Below are positions 1 through 9,540 of a stretch of DNA of 64,000 nt, one piece after another. A program made the translations under genes and the position numbers. Position 1 is the first letter of the stretch. Each line of letters starts with the position of its first letter. Below the pieces are notes generated by a model. It searched no databases, was not told the origin of the DNA, and saw nothing but the letters and a program-made list of their open reading frames with translations. The stretch covers positions 701,349 to 765,348 of the forward strand of contig NZ_VRUR01000001.1 of NCBI RefSeq assembly GCF_008040165.1, read 5' to 3'. Source of the stretch: Flagellimonas hymeniacidonis. GTDB lineage: Bacteria; Bacteroidota; Bacteroidia; Flavobacteriales; Flavobacteriaceae.

Positions 1-1334
1 GATCTGACGGCAACTATTTCGATGCGCCCAACGGAGGGGGCAACGCACTCTCCGCAGGGGACATCATCCCCGCATCCACCACCCTCCACGTCTTCAGCCC
101 CGCTAACGGAACCTGCCCAGCGGTGGACAACACCTTCGACATCAACATTGACGCCCCCGTGGTCGCCGATGCCCCCAACGACGTCAACAACTGTGGAGCC
201 TACCAACTGCCGCCCCTTGTCGACGGCAACTATTTCGATGCGCCCAACGGAGGGGGCAACGCACTCTCCGCAGGGGACATCATCCCCGCATCCACCACCC
301 TCCACGTCTTCAGCCCCGCTAACGGAACCTGCCCAGCGGTGGACAACAGTTTTGAGTTAACAATCCACCAGTTAACAATCGTTACAAGTATTCAAAATGA
401 CTCTTGTTTGGAAACCAATGACGGCTCAATCAGTATTTCTATAGAAAATGGTATAGGCCCGTATCAAGTAGGCCTTAATTCCAATCCGGTTATCAATTTT
501 GTGGATGATAATTTTATAATTGATGGATTGGCAGCAGGTAATTATTCACTAACTATAGCAGACAGCAATGGCTGTTCAGTTAATCAAGTTTTTGAAATTC
601 AAACGGAAGGCATCAACCTTGGTGCTATAGTAAATCCAACCTATGATTGCGACTCTGGAGTATCTACCAACATGCTCGATGTTACATTATTGGACCCTAC
701 GGTAGCGCAAGATGTACTCTATGCTTTGGATTCCACAAATCCGAATGATTTTGTCCTGAGTCCAAACTTTACCGATATAAATCCGGGAAATCACTTTCTG
801 TCCATCCTTCATGTTAATGGGTGTATGGAGACCATTCCATTTGAGATTGACACTATTGCTCCGTTAACATTAGGTCTGGCCAATACTAATATCAATGAAA
901 TCACCGCAACGGTAACAGGAGGTACGGGACCATATACATATTTCTTTAATGATAGGCCGGCGACCAACAATAATATCTTTTCAATAACAGAAAGTGGATC
1001 TCATTTTGTAAGGGTTGTTGACAGCAATGGCTGTGAAAGTTTTGAAACCATATCCCTTAATTTATTGGAACTAGAAACTCCAAACTTCTTTACTCCAAAT
1101 AATGATGGACAAAACGATAGTTGGAAACCTAAAAACACGGAAGCTTTTTCCAATATGGAAACTATTATATACGATCGATATGGAAGAGAAATAAAAATAA
1201 TGGGGCCTTTTGATGATGGCTGGGATGGACATTATGAAGGCAAAGCATTGCCCTCTGGAGATTATTGGTACATCATACAATTGAATGATGGTACCGAAAG
1301 AGCATATGTTGGACATTTTACATTGTATAGATAA
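1..1334 (+). CDS. T9SS type B sorted adhesin, C-terminal part (5' end outside window)
   Basis: The frame is open from base 3 of the window, so the start lies upstream. What is visible is 1.6 copies of a 72-residue repeat (216 bp period; 127 bp are identical between 6-132 and 222-348), then about 325 residues of adhesin module. The protein ends in a gliding-motility-associated C-terminal domain (NFFTPNNDGQND, YDRYGREI, GWDGHYEGKALPSGDYWY), the type B signal for export by T9SS and attachment outside the outer membrane. The repeat part is about 63% G+C by hand count over 120 bases, while the part after base 350 is about 35%. The C-terminal 325 residues are paralogous to the end of the next gene. 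The ligand is unknown. Confidence 0.9.
   Translation, partial: SDGNYFDAPNGGGNALSAGDIIPASTTLHVFSPANGTCPAVDNTFDINIDAPVVADAPNDVNNCGAYQLPPLVDGNYFDAPNGGGNALSAGDIIPASTTLHVFSPANGTCPAVDNSFELTIHQLTIVTSIQNDSCLETNDGSISISIENGIGPYQVGLNSNPVINFVDDNFIIDGLAAGNYSLTIADSNGCSVNQVFEIQTEGINLGAIVNPTYDCDSGVSTNMLDVTLLDPTVAQDVLYALDSTNPNDFVLSPNFTDINPGNHFLSILHVNGCMETIPFEIDTIAPLTLGLANTNINEITATVTGGTGPYTYFFNDRPATNNNIFSITESGSHFVRVVDSNGCESFETISLNLLELETPNFFTPNNDGQNDSWKPKNTEAFSNMETIIYDRYGREIKIMGPFDDGWDGHYEGKALPSGDYWYIIQLNDGTERAYVGHFTLYR
6..348 (+). repeat. GC-rich 216-bp coding tandem repeat
   Basis: Bases 6-132 and 222-348 are identical over 127 bp at an offset of 216 bp (72 codons, in frame). The unit encodes a domain with DGNYFDAPNGGGNALSAGD and a CGAYQLPPL segment, a type common in large flavobacterial surface proteins. 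More copies probably lie upstream of the window. Confidence 0.9.
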
Positions 1335-1335
1335 C

Positions 1336-4300
1336 ATGAAAACGAGAATAACAAAAAGGACTGTCTTTTTTTTACAGCACCTAAGCTTCTTAATAATGTT
1401 AGCGGGAGTGTTGACCGTTTTACAATTTTGGTCAGAATCTAGCACTAGCTATACAGATAATTCTATGCTTTTAGCTGAATCTAGTTTTATTGATAGCCCA
1501 GCTTTTGGTTTCTCCATAAACAACTGTAACAACGATACTGAAAACCCGACCGCCAGTAATCCTCCGGATATAGAAGTCGAATGCCTTTTTGAAGTCCCAG
1601 ACCCCAACCCAGCAGTCGTTACTGATGAGGCCGATAACTGCGGCGTGGACACCGTGGAATGGCTACATGATGTTTCGGACGGAGGCTCCAATCCCGAGGT
1701 CATAACCCGTACCTATCGCATAAAAGATTCATCTGACAATTTTACCGATGTGGAACAGATCATTACCGTGGAAGATACTGAACCACCTACGGCCAGTAAT
1801 CCTAAATCTCTCAATTTGGCTTGCTATGAAGAGATTCCTCAAGCAGACCCCAATGTGGTGACCAATGGGAATGACAATTGTGGTGTTGCCAATATTTCTT
1901 TAATCTTAGAAGATGAAGAAGAGGATAATCATCGAAAAATTATAACCCGTATCTATAGAGTTTCCGATTTTAGTGGAAATTACACTGATGTAGAGCATAA
2001 TATTTATCATTTCTCTCCTTATGGAAATCCTTATGCCCCACCTATAGAAATACAATGTTTGGCAGATATCCCTGAACCAGATACATCTCAAATTCTAGAT
2101 GTTTTTGAAACTTGTGGGGCAATAAGCGTAGAATATGGAATGGACGCACCATGGTCTCATAATTCTTTTGATCGAATTTACCGAGTTAATTTTTTAAACT
2201 ATGGATATGTATTGATAAATCAGATTATCACGGTAGAGGATTACACGAAAAAACCCACAGCCAGTGACCCGCAACCTATAGTTGTCTGCGGTATGCTACC
2301 CCAATCAAATTCTGAAGTGGTCACTGACGCTACCGATAACTGTATCGTGGACAGCATTACCATGGTCAAAGAAGTCTCTGATGAAATGAACAATCCAGAA
2401 ACCGTTACCCGTACTTATCGCGTGGCAGATGAGGTGGGCAACTTTGTAGATGTGCAACATATCATTACCCGTTATGATTCACCTGAGTTAGATCCCATTG
2501 ATGACGTTCAACTCTGCGGTGGTCTTGATTTCTATGCATTGCCCGCTATTCAAGGAAGCAACCTTAGTGGTAACGAAGCTTATTATAGTGGTCCAGATGG
2601 TTCTGGCACTGAGTATACCCCTGAAGAAGCAATTATTACCACCTCTGGCACCTACTATGCCTATGATGATAATGGCAACTGCTCTGACGAAGTCAGCTTT
2701 ACCATTACCATTGGGGATATTGAACCCCCTACGGCCAGTATTCCTGAACCCATACATGTACAATGTATTGGTGATGTTCCAGATTATGATATCTCCGTTG
2801 TGACCGACGAAGCCGATAACTGCGGCGTGGACACCGTAGAGTGGTTGCATGATGTTTCGGACGGAGGCTCCAATCCCGAGATCATCACCCGTACCTATCG
2901 CATCAAAGATTCATCTGACAATTTTACCGATGTGGAACAGATCATTACCGTGGAAGATACTGAACCACCTACGGCCAGTAATCCTAAATCTCTTAATTTG
3001 GATTGCTATGAAGAAATTCCCGAGGTAAACCCAAGTATGGTCATTGACGCGGATGACAATTGTGGCATAGCCAACGTTTCTTTTTTTTCAGAAACCACAC
3101 AGGAGTTTGGAAGTCATAAAATTATAACTCGTACCTATAGGGTTTCCGATTTTGCGGAAAATTTTATTGATGTCAACCACCATATTAGTTATAATTATCC
3201 CATTTCCAATCATCTTGCCCCACCCATATATGTGCAATGTTTGGATGATATTCCGGAGCCCGACCCATCACAGATTCTGGATATTTTTGAAGCTTGTGGA
3301 GCAACAAGTGTAGAATTCGACGTGGATGGGCCTTGGAATTATAATTCTTTTCCCAGAGTTTATCGTGTTTATTATTCCAATCCCAATTACCCTTACGAAC
3401 CTGTTGAACAATCGATCATTGTTGAAGACGATACAGAAAACCCCACTGCAAGTAACCCTAATCCCACTATGGTTTGTGGGACATTACCGCCCTCAAATTC
3501 ACAAGTGGTCAATGACATGGCAGATAACTGTGGGGTAGAGAACATTACTATGGTGAATCAGGTTTCAGATGGACAGACCGACCCAGAGACCATTATACGT
3601 ACCTATAGGGTAACTGATACCTCGGAAAACTTTGTTGATGTGCAACATATCATTACCCGTTATGATTCACCTGAGTTAGACCCCATTGATGATGTTATAA
3701 CCTGCGGAGAATCCTACCCATTCCCCGTTATACAAGGAAGCAATATTAGTGATAATGTATCCTATTACAGCGGCCCCGGAGGTACGGGAACGCAATATAA
3801 CCCTGGAGAGGCGTTTACAAATACCTCAGGTACCTATTATGCCTATGATGAAAATAGTTTTTGCTCGGATGAGCAAAGCTTTACGGTTACCATAGGCGAT
3901 GTTGAACCCCCTACGGCCAGTACTCCTGACCCCATTTTTGTGCAGTGTATTGGTGATGTTCCAGATTACAATATTTTGGTAGTGGAAGATGAAGCCGATA
4001 ACTGCGGAGTGGACAACGTGGAGTGGTTGCATGATGTTTCGGATGGAGGCTCCAATCCCGAGATTATTACCCGCACCTATCGCATCAAAGATTCATCTGA
4101 CAATTTTGTGGACGTGGAACAGATCATTACCATAGAAGATACTGAGGTGCCTACGGCCAATGAACTAAATAACATCTATATTTTTTGTCATGAGGAAGTA
4201 CCGGATTATAACACTTCTGTTGTTACCGGAGAAACTGACAATTGTGGGATTGCAAGTGTGGTTTGGGTTAATGATATCTCAGAGTTTCCAGACGATCCAT

Positions 4301-5856
4301 ACATCGCCGAACTTATCACTAGAACCTATAGAGTTATTGATGTTGGAGGCAATGCGATAGATATAGAACAACGCATAACAATTAATCGGCATTTAGGGGA
4401 CACTTTCGATGGTCCAAATCACTCACAAATGCCATACGTTTATGTGTCCTGCTTAGAGGATATTCCTGAGCCAGATCCAATGAGAGTATACGACCATTAT
4501 AGTAATTATCCTTGTTATGGCGTACAAAATGTATCTGTTAGAGAGGTCACAATCTTCAGTCAAGTTCTCGAACCATTTGTAAGTCACTCATATCAAGTTG
4601 AGACATCATGGGGTGCTCAATTTATTGTTAATCAAAGTTTCTATTATGAGGTTGATAACGAAAATCCTACAGCCACTGACCCAATGGCTATTCATGTTCA
4701 GTGTGGTGACGAAGTACCCGCCCCCAATCCATTGGTTGTTATTGACGAAGCGGATAATTGTAGGGTTGAATCTGTGCACTATTTAGGTGAGGTTTCCGAT
4801 GGAAATTTTGATCCGGAAACCATAACGCGTACCTATAGGGTCACGGATACTTCGGGCAACTTTATTGATGTAGCACACCAAATAACTGTTGATCGTTTTT
4901 CCATTACTTCTTCCACAGAAAACGAATCTTGTTCTGGGGCTGAAGATGGTCAGATGCAGTTATCAATACATGGGGGAGTCGCGCCTTTTACCGTACGTAT
5001 CTCTACTATGCCAGCAGCCATTTTGAATGACAATAACTATGTTGTTGACGGGCTGTCTCCAGGCAATTATGTGGTCACAGTAATTGACAATAATGGATGT
5101 GAAGCAAGTCAAACGATACAGGTTGAGGACGGAGGTCCTAACCTTGACGCTATTGTGGAACCAATTTATAGTTGTGCAGAAAGTTTGCCTTCGTCCGTGC
5201 TTCATATTGAGATGCAAGACCCCACGGTGTCTTCGGATGTGCTCTATGCTCTGGATTCTACAGATCCGAACGACCATATAATTGATCCAAATTTTATAGA
5301 CATGTCCGTGGGAAACCATTTCCTATCCATACTTCATACTAGTGGGTGCATACAAACCATTGCGTTTGAAGTAGCCGATTTAATACAGTTGGAACTTTCT
5401 TTGTCCAATACCCATATTAATGAAATCACCGCAAGCACTTATGGTGGTACTCCTCCCTACACCTATGTTTTTAATGGAGAAGAAAGATCAGAACCTATTT
5501 TTTATATAGCCGAAAGTGGCACCTATGAAGTGCGAGTAATAGATAGCAAAGGTTGCGAAACAATAGAAAACATTGCTATGGAGTTCATCGATATTGAAAT
5601 CCCAAACTTTTTTACCCCCAACAATGATGGGCAATATGATCTCTGGAAGCCAAAAAATATTGAATACTACCCCAGAATGCAAACCTTGATTTTTGATAGA
5701 TATGGCAGAAAAATAAAGGCCTTTGGGGCATTGGACCATGGATGGGACGGCAATTACAAATCGAGCACCCTCCCAGCCAGTAATTATTGGTACATCATTG
5801 AAATGAATGATGGTACCGGGCGCAGCTATGTTGGAACTTTTGCGCTGTATAGATAA
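1336..5856 (+). CDS. large T9SS adhesin with HYR-like repeats and type B sorting domain
   Basis: Encodes 1506 residues from ATG 1336, one base after the previous stop. An in-frame ATG at 1285 lies inside the previous gene and lacks the hydrophobic segment at the front. An N-terminal membrane/signal segment is at about residues 17-33. About a dozen HYR-like modules of roughly 80 residues follow (pattern PTASNP, DNCGV, RTYR, DV), broken by Ig-like domains containing YYSGP. The C-terminal 320 residues match the preceding adhesin and end in a type B T9SS sorting domain (NFFTPNNDGQYD, GWDGNYK, YWYIIEMNDG). It is expected to be cell-surface anchored and to act in adhesion or gliding. The next gene, a PorP/SprF homologue 13 bp away, is its likely export partner. 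Confidence 0.9.
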   Translation: MKTRITKRTVFFLQHLSFLIMLAGVLTVLQFWSESSTSYTDNSMLLAESSFIDSPAFGFSINNCNNDTENPTASNPPDIEVECLFEVPDPNPAVVTDEADNCGVDTVEWLHDVSDGGSNPEVITRTYRIKDSSDNFTDVEQIITVEDTEPPTASNPKSLNLACYEEIPQADPNVVTNGNDNCGVANISLILEDEEEDNHRKIITRIYRVSDFSGNYTDVEHNIYHFSPYGNPYAPPIEIQCLADIPEPDTSQILDVFETCGAISVEYGMDAPWSHNSFDRIYRVNFLNYGYVLINQIITVEDYTKKPTASDPQPIVVCGMLPQSNSEVVTDATDNCIVDSITMVKEVSDEMNNPETVTRTYRVADEVGNFVDVQHIITRYDSPELDPIDDVQLCGGLDFYALPAIQGSNLSGNEAYYSGPDGSGTEYTPEEAIITTSGTYYAYDDNGNCSDEVSFTITIGDIEPPTASIPEPIHVQCIGDVPDYDISVVTDEADNCGVDTVEWLHDVSDGGSNPEIITRTYRIKDSSDNFTDVEQIITVEDTEPPTASNPKSLNLDCYEEIPEVNPSMVIDADDNCGIANVSFFSETTQEFGSHKIITRTYRVSDFAENFIDVNHHISYNYPISNHLAPPIYVQCLDDIPEPDPSQILDIFEACGATSVEFDVDGPWNYNSFPRVYRVYYSNPNYPYEPVEQSIIVEDDTENPTASNPNPTMVCGTLPPSNSQVVNDMADNCGVENITMVNQVSDGQTDPETIIRTYRVTDTSENFVDVQHIITRYDSPELDPIDDVITCGESYPFPVIQGSNISDNVSYYSGPGGTGTQYNPGEAFTNTSGTYYAYDENSFCSDEQSFTVTIGDVEPPTASTPDPIFVQCIGDVPDYNILVVEDEADNCGVDNVEWLHDVSDGGSNPEIITRTYRIKDSSDNFVDVEQIITIEDTEVPTANELNNIYIFCHEEVPDYNTSVVTGETDNCGIASVVWVNDISEFPDDPYIAELITRTYRVIDVGGNAIDIEQRITINRHLGDTFDGPNHSQMPYVYVSCLEDIPEPDPMRVYDHYSNYPCYGVQNVSVREVTIFSQVLEPFVSHSYQVETSWGAQFIVNQSFYYEVDNENPTATDPMAIHVQCGDEVPAPNPLVVIDEADNCRVESVHYLGEVSDGNFDPETITRTYRVTDTSGNFIDVAHQITVDRFSITSSTENESCSGAEDGQMQLSIHGGVAPFTVRISTMPAAILNDNNYVVDGLSPGNYVVTVIDNNGCEASQTIQVEDGGPNLDAIVEPIYSCAESLPSSVLHIEMQDPTVSSDVLYALDSTDPNDHIIDPNFIDMSVGNHFLSILHTSGCIQTIAFEVADLIQLELSLSNTHINEITASTYGGTPPYTYVFNGEERSEPIFYIAESGTYEVRVIDSKGCETIENIAMEFIDIEIPNFFTPNNDGQYDLWKPKNIEYYPRMQTLIFDRYGRKIKAFGALDHGWDGNYKSSTLPASNYWYIIEMNDGTGRSYVGTFALYR
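1641..4140 (+). repeat. higher-order tandem repeat, period 1182 bp, within the adhesin gene
   Basis: The segment encoding CGVDTVEWLHDVSDGGSNP begins at 1641, 2823 and 4005, exactly 1182 bp (394 residues) apart each time. Each super-unit holds four HYR-like modules followed by one YYSGP Ig-like domain. The third unit is diverged and incomplete after about 4140. Confidence 0.9.
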
Positions 5857-5869
5857 AATAGAAGAAACA

Positions 5870-6814
5870 ATGAAGAACGTAATATATTTTTTAATCCTGT
5901 TTTGTTTATGCTCTGTAAAGGCTCAAGAGTTGACCATACCGCAGCTTTCACAATACCTATCTGATAATCCCTTTTTAATGTCTTCTTCTTATGCAGGCAT
6001 TGGCAACTATGTAAAGGTTAGAATGAACGGGCTTACACAGTGGGTTGGTGTTGCAGATGCCCCAGATACACAATCGCTTTCTGCAGATGTGAGATTGGGT
6101 AACCGATCTGGTATTGGTATGGTTTTGTACAATGACTCCAATGGAGAAACAAAACAACGCGGTGGTAAGGTTTCTTTTGCTCATCATTTAACCATTGACA
6201 AATACGAAAATCACTTTTTCTCTATGGCCTTTTCTTTCAATTTGAACCAATTTAGAATAGACATTCAAAATTTTATAAATAATAATGATCAGGCCGTTGT
6301 AGATGATCGCGCTTCCAGTAATCCTAATTTTGACTTGGGGACATTGTATCGTAAAGGGGGCTTTTATTTAAGTCTAAACGTGGGAAATATTCTCAATAAG
6401 AATTTTCAAAAATTCAACCCCATTTTTGAACCCAATACTTTACGTAATTATTATCTCTATGCCGGTTACAAACATAGAAGACATAAAAGGGATGATTTTG
6501 AAATTGAACCTTCTGTATTTTTTCAATATTTTGAAAATGACGGCAGATCGGTCACCGATGTGAATACCAAATTTAGGTGGTACGATTTTTTAGATTACTA
6601 CTATGCAGGCATTACCTACCGATTTTTAAACGATCAGCCAGGCAATCCTCTCTACATAGCTCCAATTGTAGGACTTAAAAAGGGTGATTTTTATTTTGGA
6701 TACTCTTACCAAGTCGTAATGAACGAAATATTGGGGTATTCCAAAGGAACCCATGTTGTTACTGTTGGAATAGACCTTTTTCAAGGCATCTCTAATTGTA
6801 CATGTACTTATTAA
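5870..6814 (+). CDS. PorP/SprF family T9SS outer-membrane protein
   Basis: Encodes 314 residues from ATG 5870, which gives a clean signal peptide (MKNVIYFLILFCLCSVKAQ); an earlier in-frame ATG lies inside the adhesin gene. The family signature near the N-terminus is present: QLSQYLSDNPFLMSSSYAGIGN, then LTQWVGVADAPDTQSLSAD. Alternating beta strands follow, as in an outer-membrane barrel. PorP/SprF proteins accompany large T9SS substrates (SprF is needed for SprB export in Flavobacterium) and can bind the type B domain, so this one probably serves one or both adhesins upstream. A paralogue lies at 21529-22449. Confidence 0.9.
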   Translation: MKNVIYFLILFCLCSVKAQELTIPQLSQYLSDNPFLMSSSYAGIGNYVKVRMNGLTQWVGVADAPDTQSLSADVRLGNRSGIGMVLYNDSNGETKQRGGKVSFAHHLTIDKYENHFFSMAFSFNLNQFRIDIQNFINNNDQAVVDDRASSNPNFDLGTLYRKGGFYLSLNVGNILNKNFQKFNPIFEPNTLRNYYLYAGYKHRRHKRDDFEIEPSVFFQYFENDGRSVTDVNTKFRWYDFLDYYYAGITYRFLNDQPGNPLYIAPIVGLKKGDFYFGYSYQVVMNEILGYSKGTHVVTVGIDLFQGISNCTCTY

Positions 6815-6837
6815 TAAACCATTTAATCTTAACACTT

Positions 6838-7851
6838 ATGAAATTATGTCCCAAAACGTCTAGAACATTATACCGAATTTTGGTTTTAGGTATTACACTT
6901 TATTGTTCATCATGCGGACCAGATGACAACTCGTCTTTATCTGTTGCGGAAGGTGATGCAGTTCAAATCTCCCCAACTACTACAGATACCATTGTGCATG
7001 TAGTTGTAGAAAATACAAAAGTTCCTATTTATTTATCCATTCCAAAAGATTGTAACAATACAAGTTTTCCGGCTGTTGTTCTATTACATGGATCAGGGGG
7101 AATGTGGAAAAATGACGATATAGATGGTGGAATCATGTCCAGTCAAAATCGTGAATGGAGAGAAATATTTGACAACAACTGTATTGTAGGTGCTTATGTT
7201 GACAGCTATACCCCGGTTGGAGCTACAACAAAGTCTGGAAAGTGGGATACCCCTCCTGAAACTTTTGCATTGAGCACACAATTTATACGTCCCAGGCATG
7301 CCATCGCTGCTTTAACACTTTTGCGAAATCTTCAGTTTAGTGATGGAACCAAAATTGTAAGATCCAAGGATATTGCCGCTCTTGGATTTTCCGATGGAGC
7401 AGGTGCGGTTGCTGCTACACTTTATGATTCAAACTCAACGCCATCAAATTGGGATTGGACTCAAAAATTCGATGATATTGAATACACTATTTCAACTGGG
7501 GTTAAAGCTCCACCAAAAATCCCAACAGATGGGGGTTATGCAGGGGGAGTTTTCTACTACGGTGGTTCTTTTGCCCACGGTTATTGGGGTGGAAACCCTT
7601 GTGATTCGGATGCTATAGAAGACAATATTTATGAGGTTTATGCTCCAGTGTTGTATCAGATACCTGCCGATGGTTACCTTACAGAAAACACCTTATGCAT
7701 GGTGGATTTGCTTATGGATAAGGGAAACCCTGTGGAACTTAATCTCTATGAAAATGTTGGTCACGGTTTTGATACAGATGGCCTTGAACAAAGTTCAAAT
7801 GCAAGAACAAGTACTATTAATTGGTTAAAAAAAATATTACATATGGAATAA
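6838..7851 (+). CDS. alpha/beta hydrolase (dienelactone hydrolase-like) lipoprotein
   Basis: Encodes 337 residues from ATG 6838. The N-terminus is a signal segment ending in a cysteine-rich stretch (LYCSSCGPDD), so a lipoprotein is likely although the exact lipobox cysteine is ambiguous. Hydrolase-fold marks are the oxyanion segment LLHGSGG (about residue 87), the nucleophile elbow GFSDGAG (about 182) and a late GHGFD with the catalytic histidine. A small-ester substrate is likely but unidentified. The gene starts 23 bp after the PorP/SprF stop and may be co-transcribed with it. Confidence 0.75.
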   Translation: MKLCPKTSRTLYRILVLGITLYCSSCGPDDNSSLSVAEGDAVQISPTTTDTIVHVVVENTKVPIYLSIPKDCNNTSFPAVVLLHGSGGMWKNDDIDGGIMSSQNREWREIFDNNCIVGAYVDSYTPVGATTKSGKWDTPPETFALSTQFIRPRHAIAALTLLRNLQFSDGTKIVRSKDIAALGFSDGAGAVAATLYDSNSTPSNWDWTQKFDDIEYTISTGVKAPPKIPTDGGYAGGVFYYGGSFAHGYWGGNPCDSDAIEDNIYEVYAPVLYQIPADGYLTENTLCMVDLLMDKGNPVELNLYENVGHGFDTDGLEQSSNARTSTINWLKKILHME

Positions 7852-8108
7852 ACGTTGAAAAAAAATTAAAAGTACTGCATGAACAAACCAACACATTGTC
7901 CAAAACAAACCCGCCTCAGACAATGTCATCAACCTTCAATATAAAAGTTTCCAAGAACCACTAGGTTTTAGCACAAGCCTTTCATGCAGAGCACAAAGCC
8001 CTAACTCAACCTTAGGTCGATTAAACTGGAAACATCATCATCCTCATAAAAAATAAAATCAAAAGTCTTTTAAAGACTTAAACCAGAACACCTAAATATT
8101 AAATTAAT

Positions 8109-8495
8109 ATGAAAGATAATTTTCTTGAAAAGTGGATTTTAAATCTAGTAAAATCTGAATATGAATTTGGAAAAATCCCAAAACAGGCGACCTATAGACT
8201 CAGGGAACGTATGGACGATTTTATAGAAGTAACTATAGATTGGATGGACAAAGAGAATAATCATTTTAAGATTGTTTATCATGCGCGATCATATGGCAGA
8301 AGAAAAATAAACGAAAGTACTGAGATGATAGACGATTCTATCTTTGAACTTGAAAACTATTATACTCTAGAGATACATAGCTATGTAAACCATATAAAAA
8401 GAAGTTACAGTACGAGAAAAATTGCTAATTACGATGTTATGAATGTAGTGGAACAACTGGAAAACTTGGATGAAATAAAAAATGTTAATTCCTAA
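8109..8495 (+). CDS. hypothetical protein, 128 aa
   Basis: I do not recognise this family. It is a charged, apparently soluble protein without a signal peptide or membrane segment. It has an N-terminal helix (FLEKWILNLVKSEYEFGKIP) and a basic middle (ARSYGRRKINES). AT-rich non-coding DNA lies on both sides. The start was chosen because an A-rich stretch precedes the only early ATG. Confidence 0.55.
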   Translation: MKDNFLEKWILNLVKSEYEFGKIPKQATYRLRERMDDFIEVTIDWMDKENNHFKIVYHARSYGRRKINESTEMIDDSIFELENYYTLEIHSYVNHIKRSYSTRKIANYDVMNVVEQLENLDEIKNVNS

Positions 8496-8786
8496 CGGTT
8501 ATTCATCAACATAAAATAATCTTACACCTAACAGGAGCTTTTACCTTGCGAATCCTTGGAATGTAGAAATCATATTGATACCAGAATGTGCTACGCGTAT
8601 TGAAATCTTTTATCTAATTAAAAGAAGTATGGATAGTATTTCATCCATGATAAGTGCATTTTATCGATGAGAATGTAACCATCAATTAAAATGAGGCATT
8701 TGTCTATTCGGCCCATATTTTTTGCTTGTAAATGAGTTATTTAGAGTTATGAAAATGTTCCCAAATTTTTAACATAAACAATACTT

Positions 8787-9464
8787 ATGCATTTATTAAC
8801 CATTATTTGGACTTTAATATGTGCCGCCGTAATTATAGGTTACCCCATTTATTTGTTCAATAAATCCTATTCAATGATCGAGGCGGCCAGAGAATGTTCT
8901 TCTGCACTGAGCCCAAACACCGTAGAACTCATTTCTTTTGATTTAAAAAATCAATTACCTGGTTGGTCTTTTAGTCTGAATGTACCTCAAATTACAGAAG
9001 AAGTATTATACAATAATCCTATTCTTTTTTATTTAGAATCCGATGAGACATGTCTTAAATTACCATTAAATAATGCCTCATTGGGTTATACAGCAGGTGT
9101 CTATAAAAATACCGGTAAAGTATATGTCACCTTTAAATCCTTAACTGATGGGGTTTCTAACTTTTATGTGCCTGCTTGGCATGTAAGAAAGCTTAAAATC
9201 CTCATAATAAAATCAAGAGATAAAAGAATTTATGGTGATTGGGGTGCTAAACCAAATAAATCAACTATTCATAAAGGTCTTCAAAAGGCAGGAGTAAACA
9301 TAAACAACTATGAGGATATTCTAGGGTATTTTAGCAATATAGCCGCTATTGATTTTAAAGGACATTTTACAGAACCCTTAAATAATGCCATAACATTTAG
9401 GGCGTCAAATAAACAACAACCTATTCAAAACATAAAGACCCCAAAACTGTCTTCTACAGGTTAA
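8787..9464 (+). CDS. hypothetical membrane-anchored protein, 225 aa
   Basis: Family not recognised. Residues 3-24 form one hydrophobic segment (LLTIIWTLICAAVIIGYPIYLF), consistent with an N-terminal anchor. The rest is mixed with beta-rich stretches (GYTAGVYKNTGKVYVTFKS) and a C-terminal Lys/Asn/Gln-rich tail. It stands alone, followed 48 bp later by a hairpin terminator. Confidence 0.6.
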   Translation: MHLLTIIWTLICAAVIIGYPIYLFNKSYSMIEAARECSSALSPNTVELISFDLKNQLPGWSFSLNVPQITEEVLYNNPILFYLESDETCLKLPLNNASLGYTAGVYKNTGKVYVTFKSLTDGVSNFYVPAWHVRKLKILIIKSRDKRIYGDWGAKPNKSTIHKGLQKAGVNINNYEDILGYFSNIAAIDFKGHFTEPLNNAITFRASNKQQPIQNIKTPKLSSTG

Positions 9465-9512
9465 AAGGTTGGTTATTTTAAAACTTTTAGTGTTCGTTTA
9501 TTATTTTTATTG

Positions 9513-9540
9513 AATGAGGTTCCTCTATAGGAACCTCATT
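9513..9540 (+). terminator. hairpin terminator after the 225-aa gene
   Basis: A perfect 12-bp stem (AATGAGGTTCCT / AGGAACCTCATT) with a 4-base loop lies 48 bp after the stop codon. There is no strong T-run after it, so it may be a weak terminator or an RNA-stabilising hairpin. Confidence 0.6.

Noticed and set aside
1285..1335. Upstream in-frame ATG that would lengthen the second adhesin by 17 residues
   Set aside because: It lies inside the preceding adhesin gene and would put polar residues in front of the signal segment; ATG 1336 directly follows the previous stop.
2488..2850. 120-codon open frame on the minus strand within the HYR-repeat adhesin
   Set aside because: It recurs in shortened form at the equivalent place of the next 1182-bp repeat, so it is a by-product of the coding repeat.
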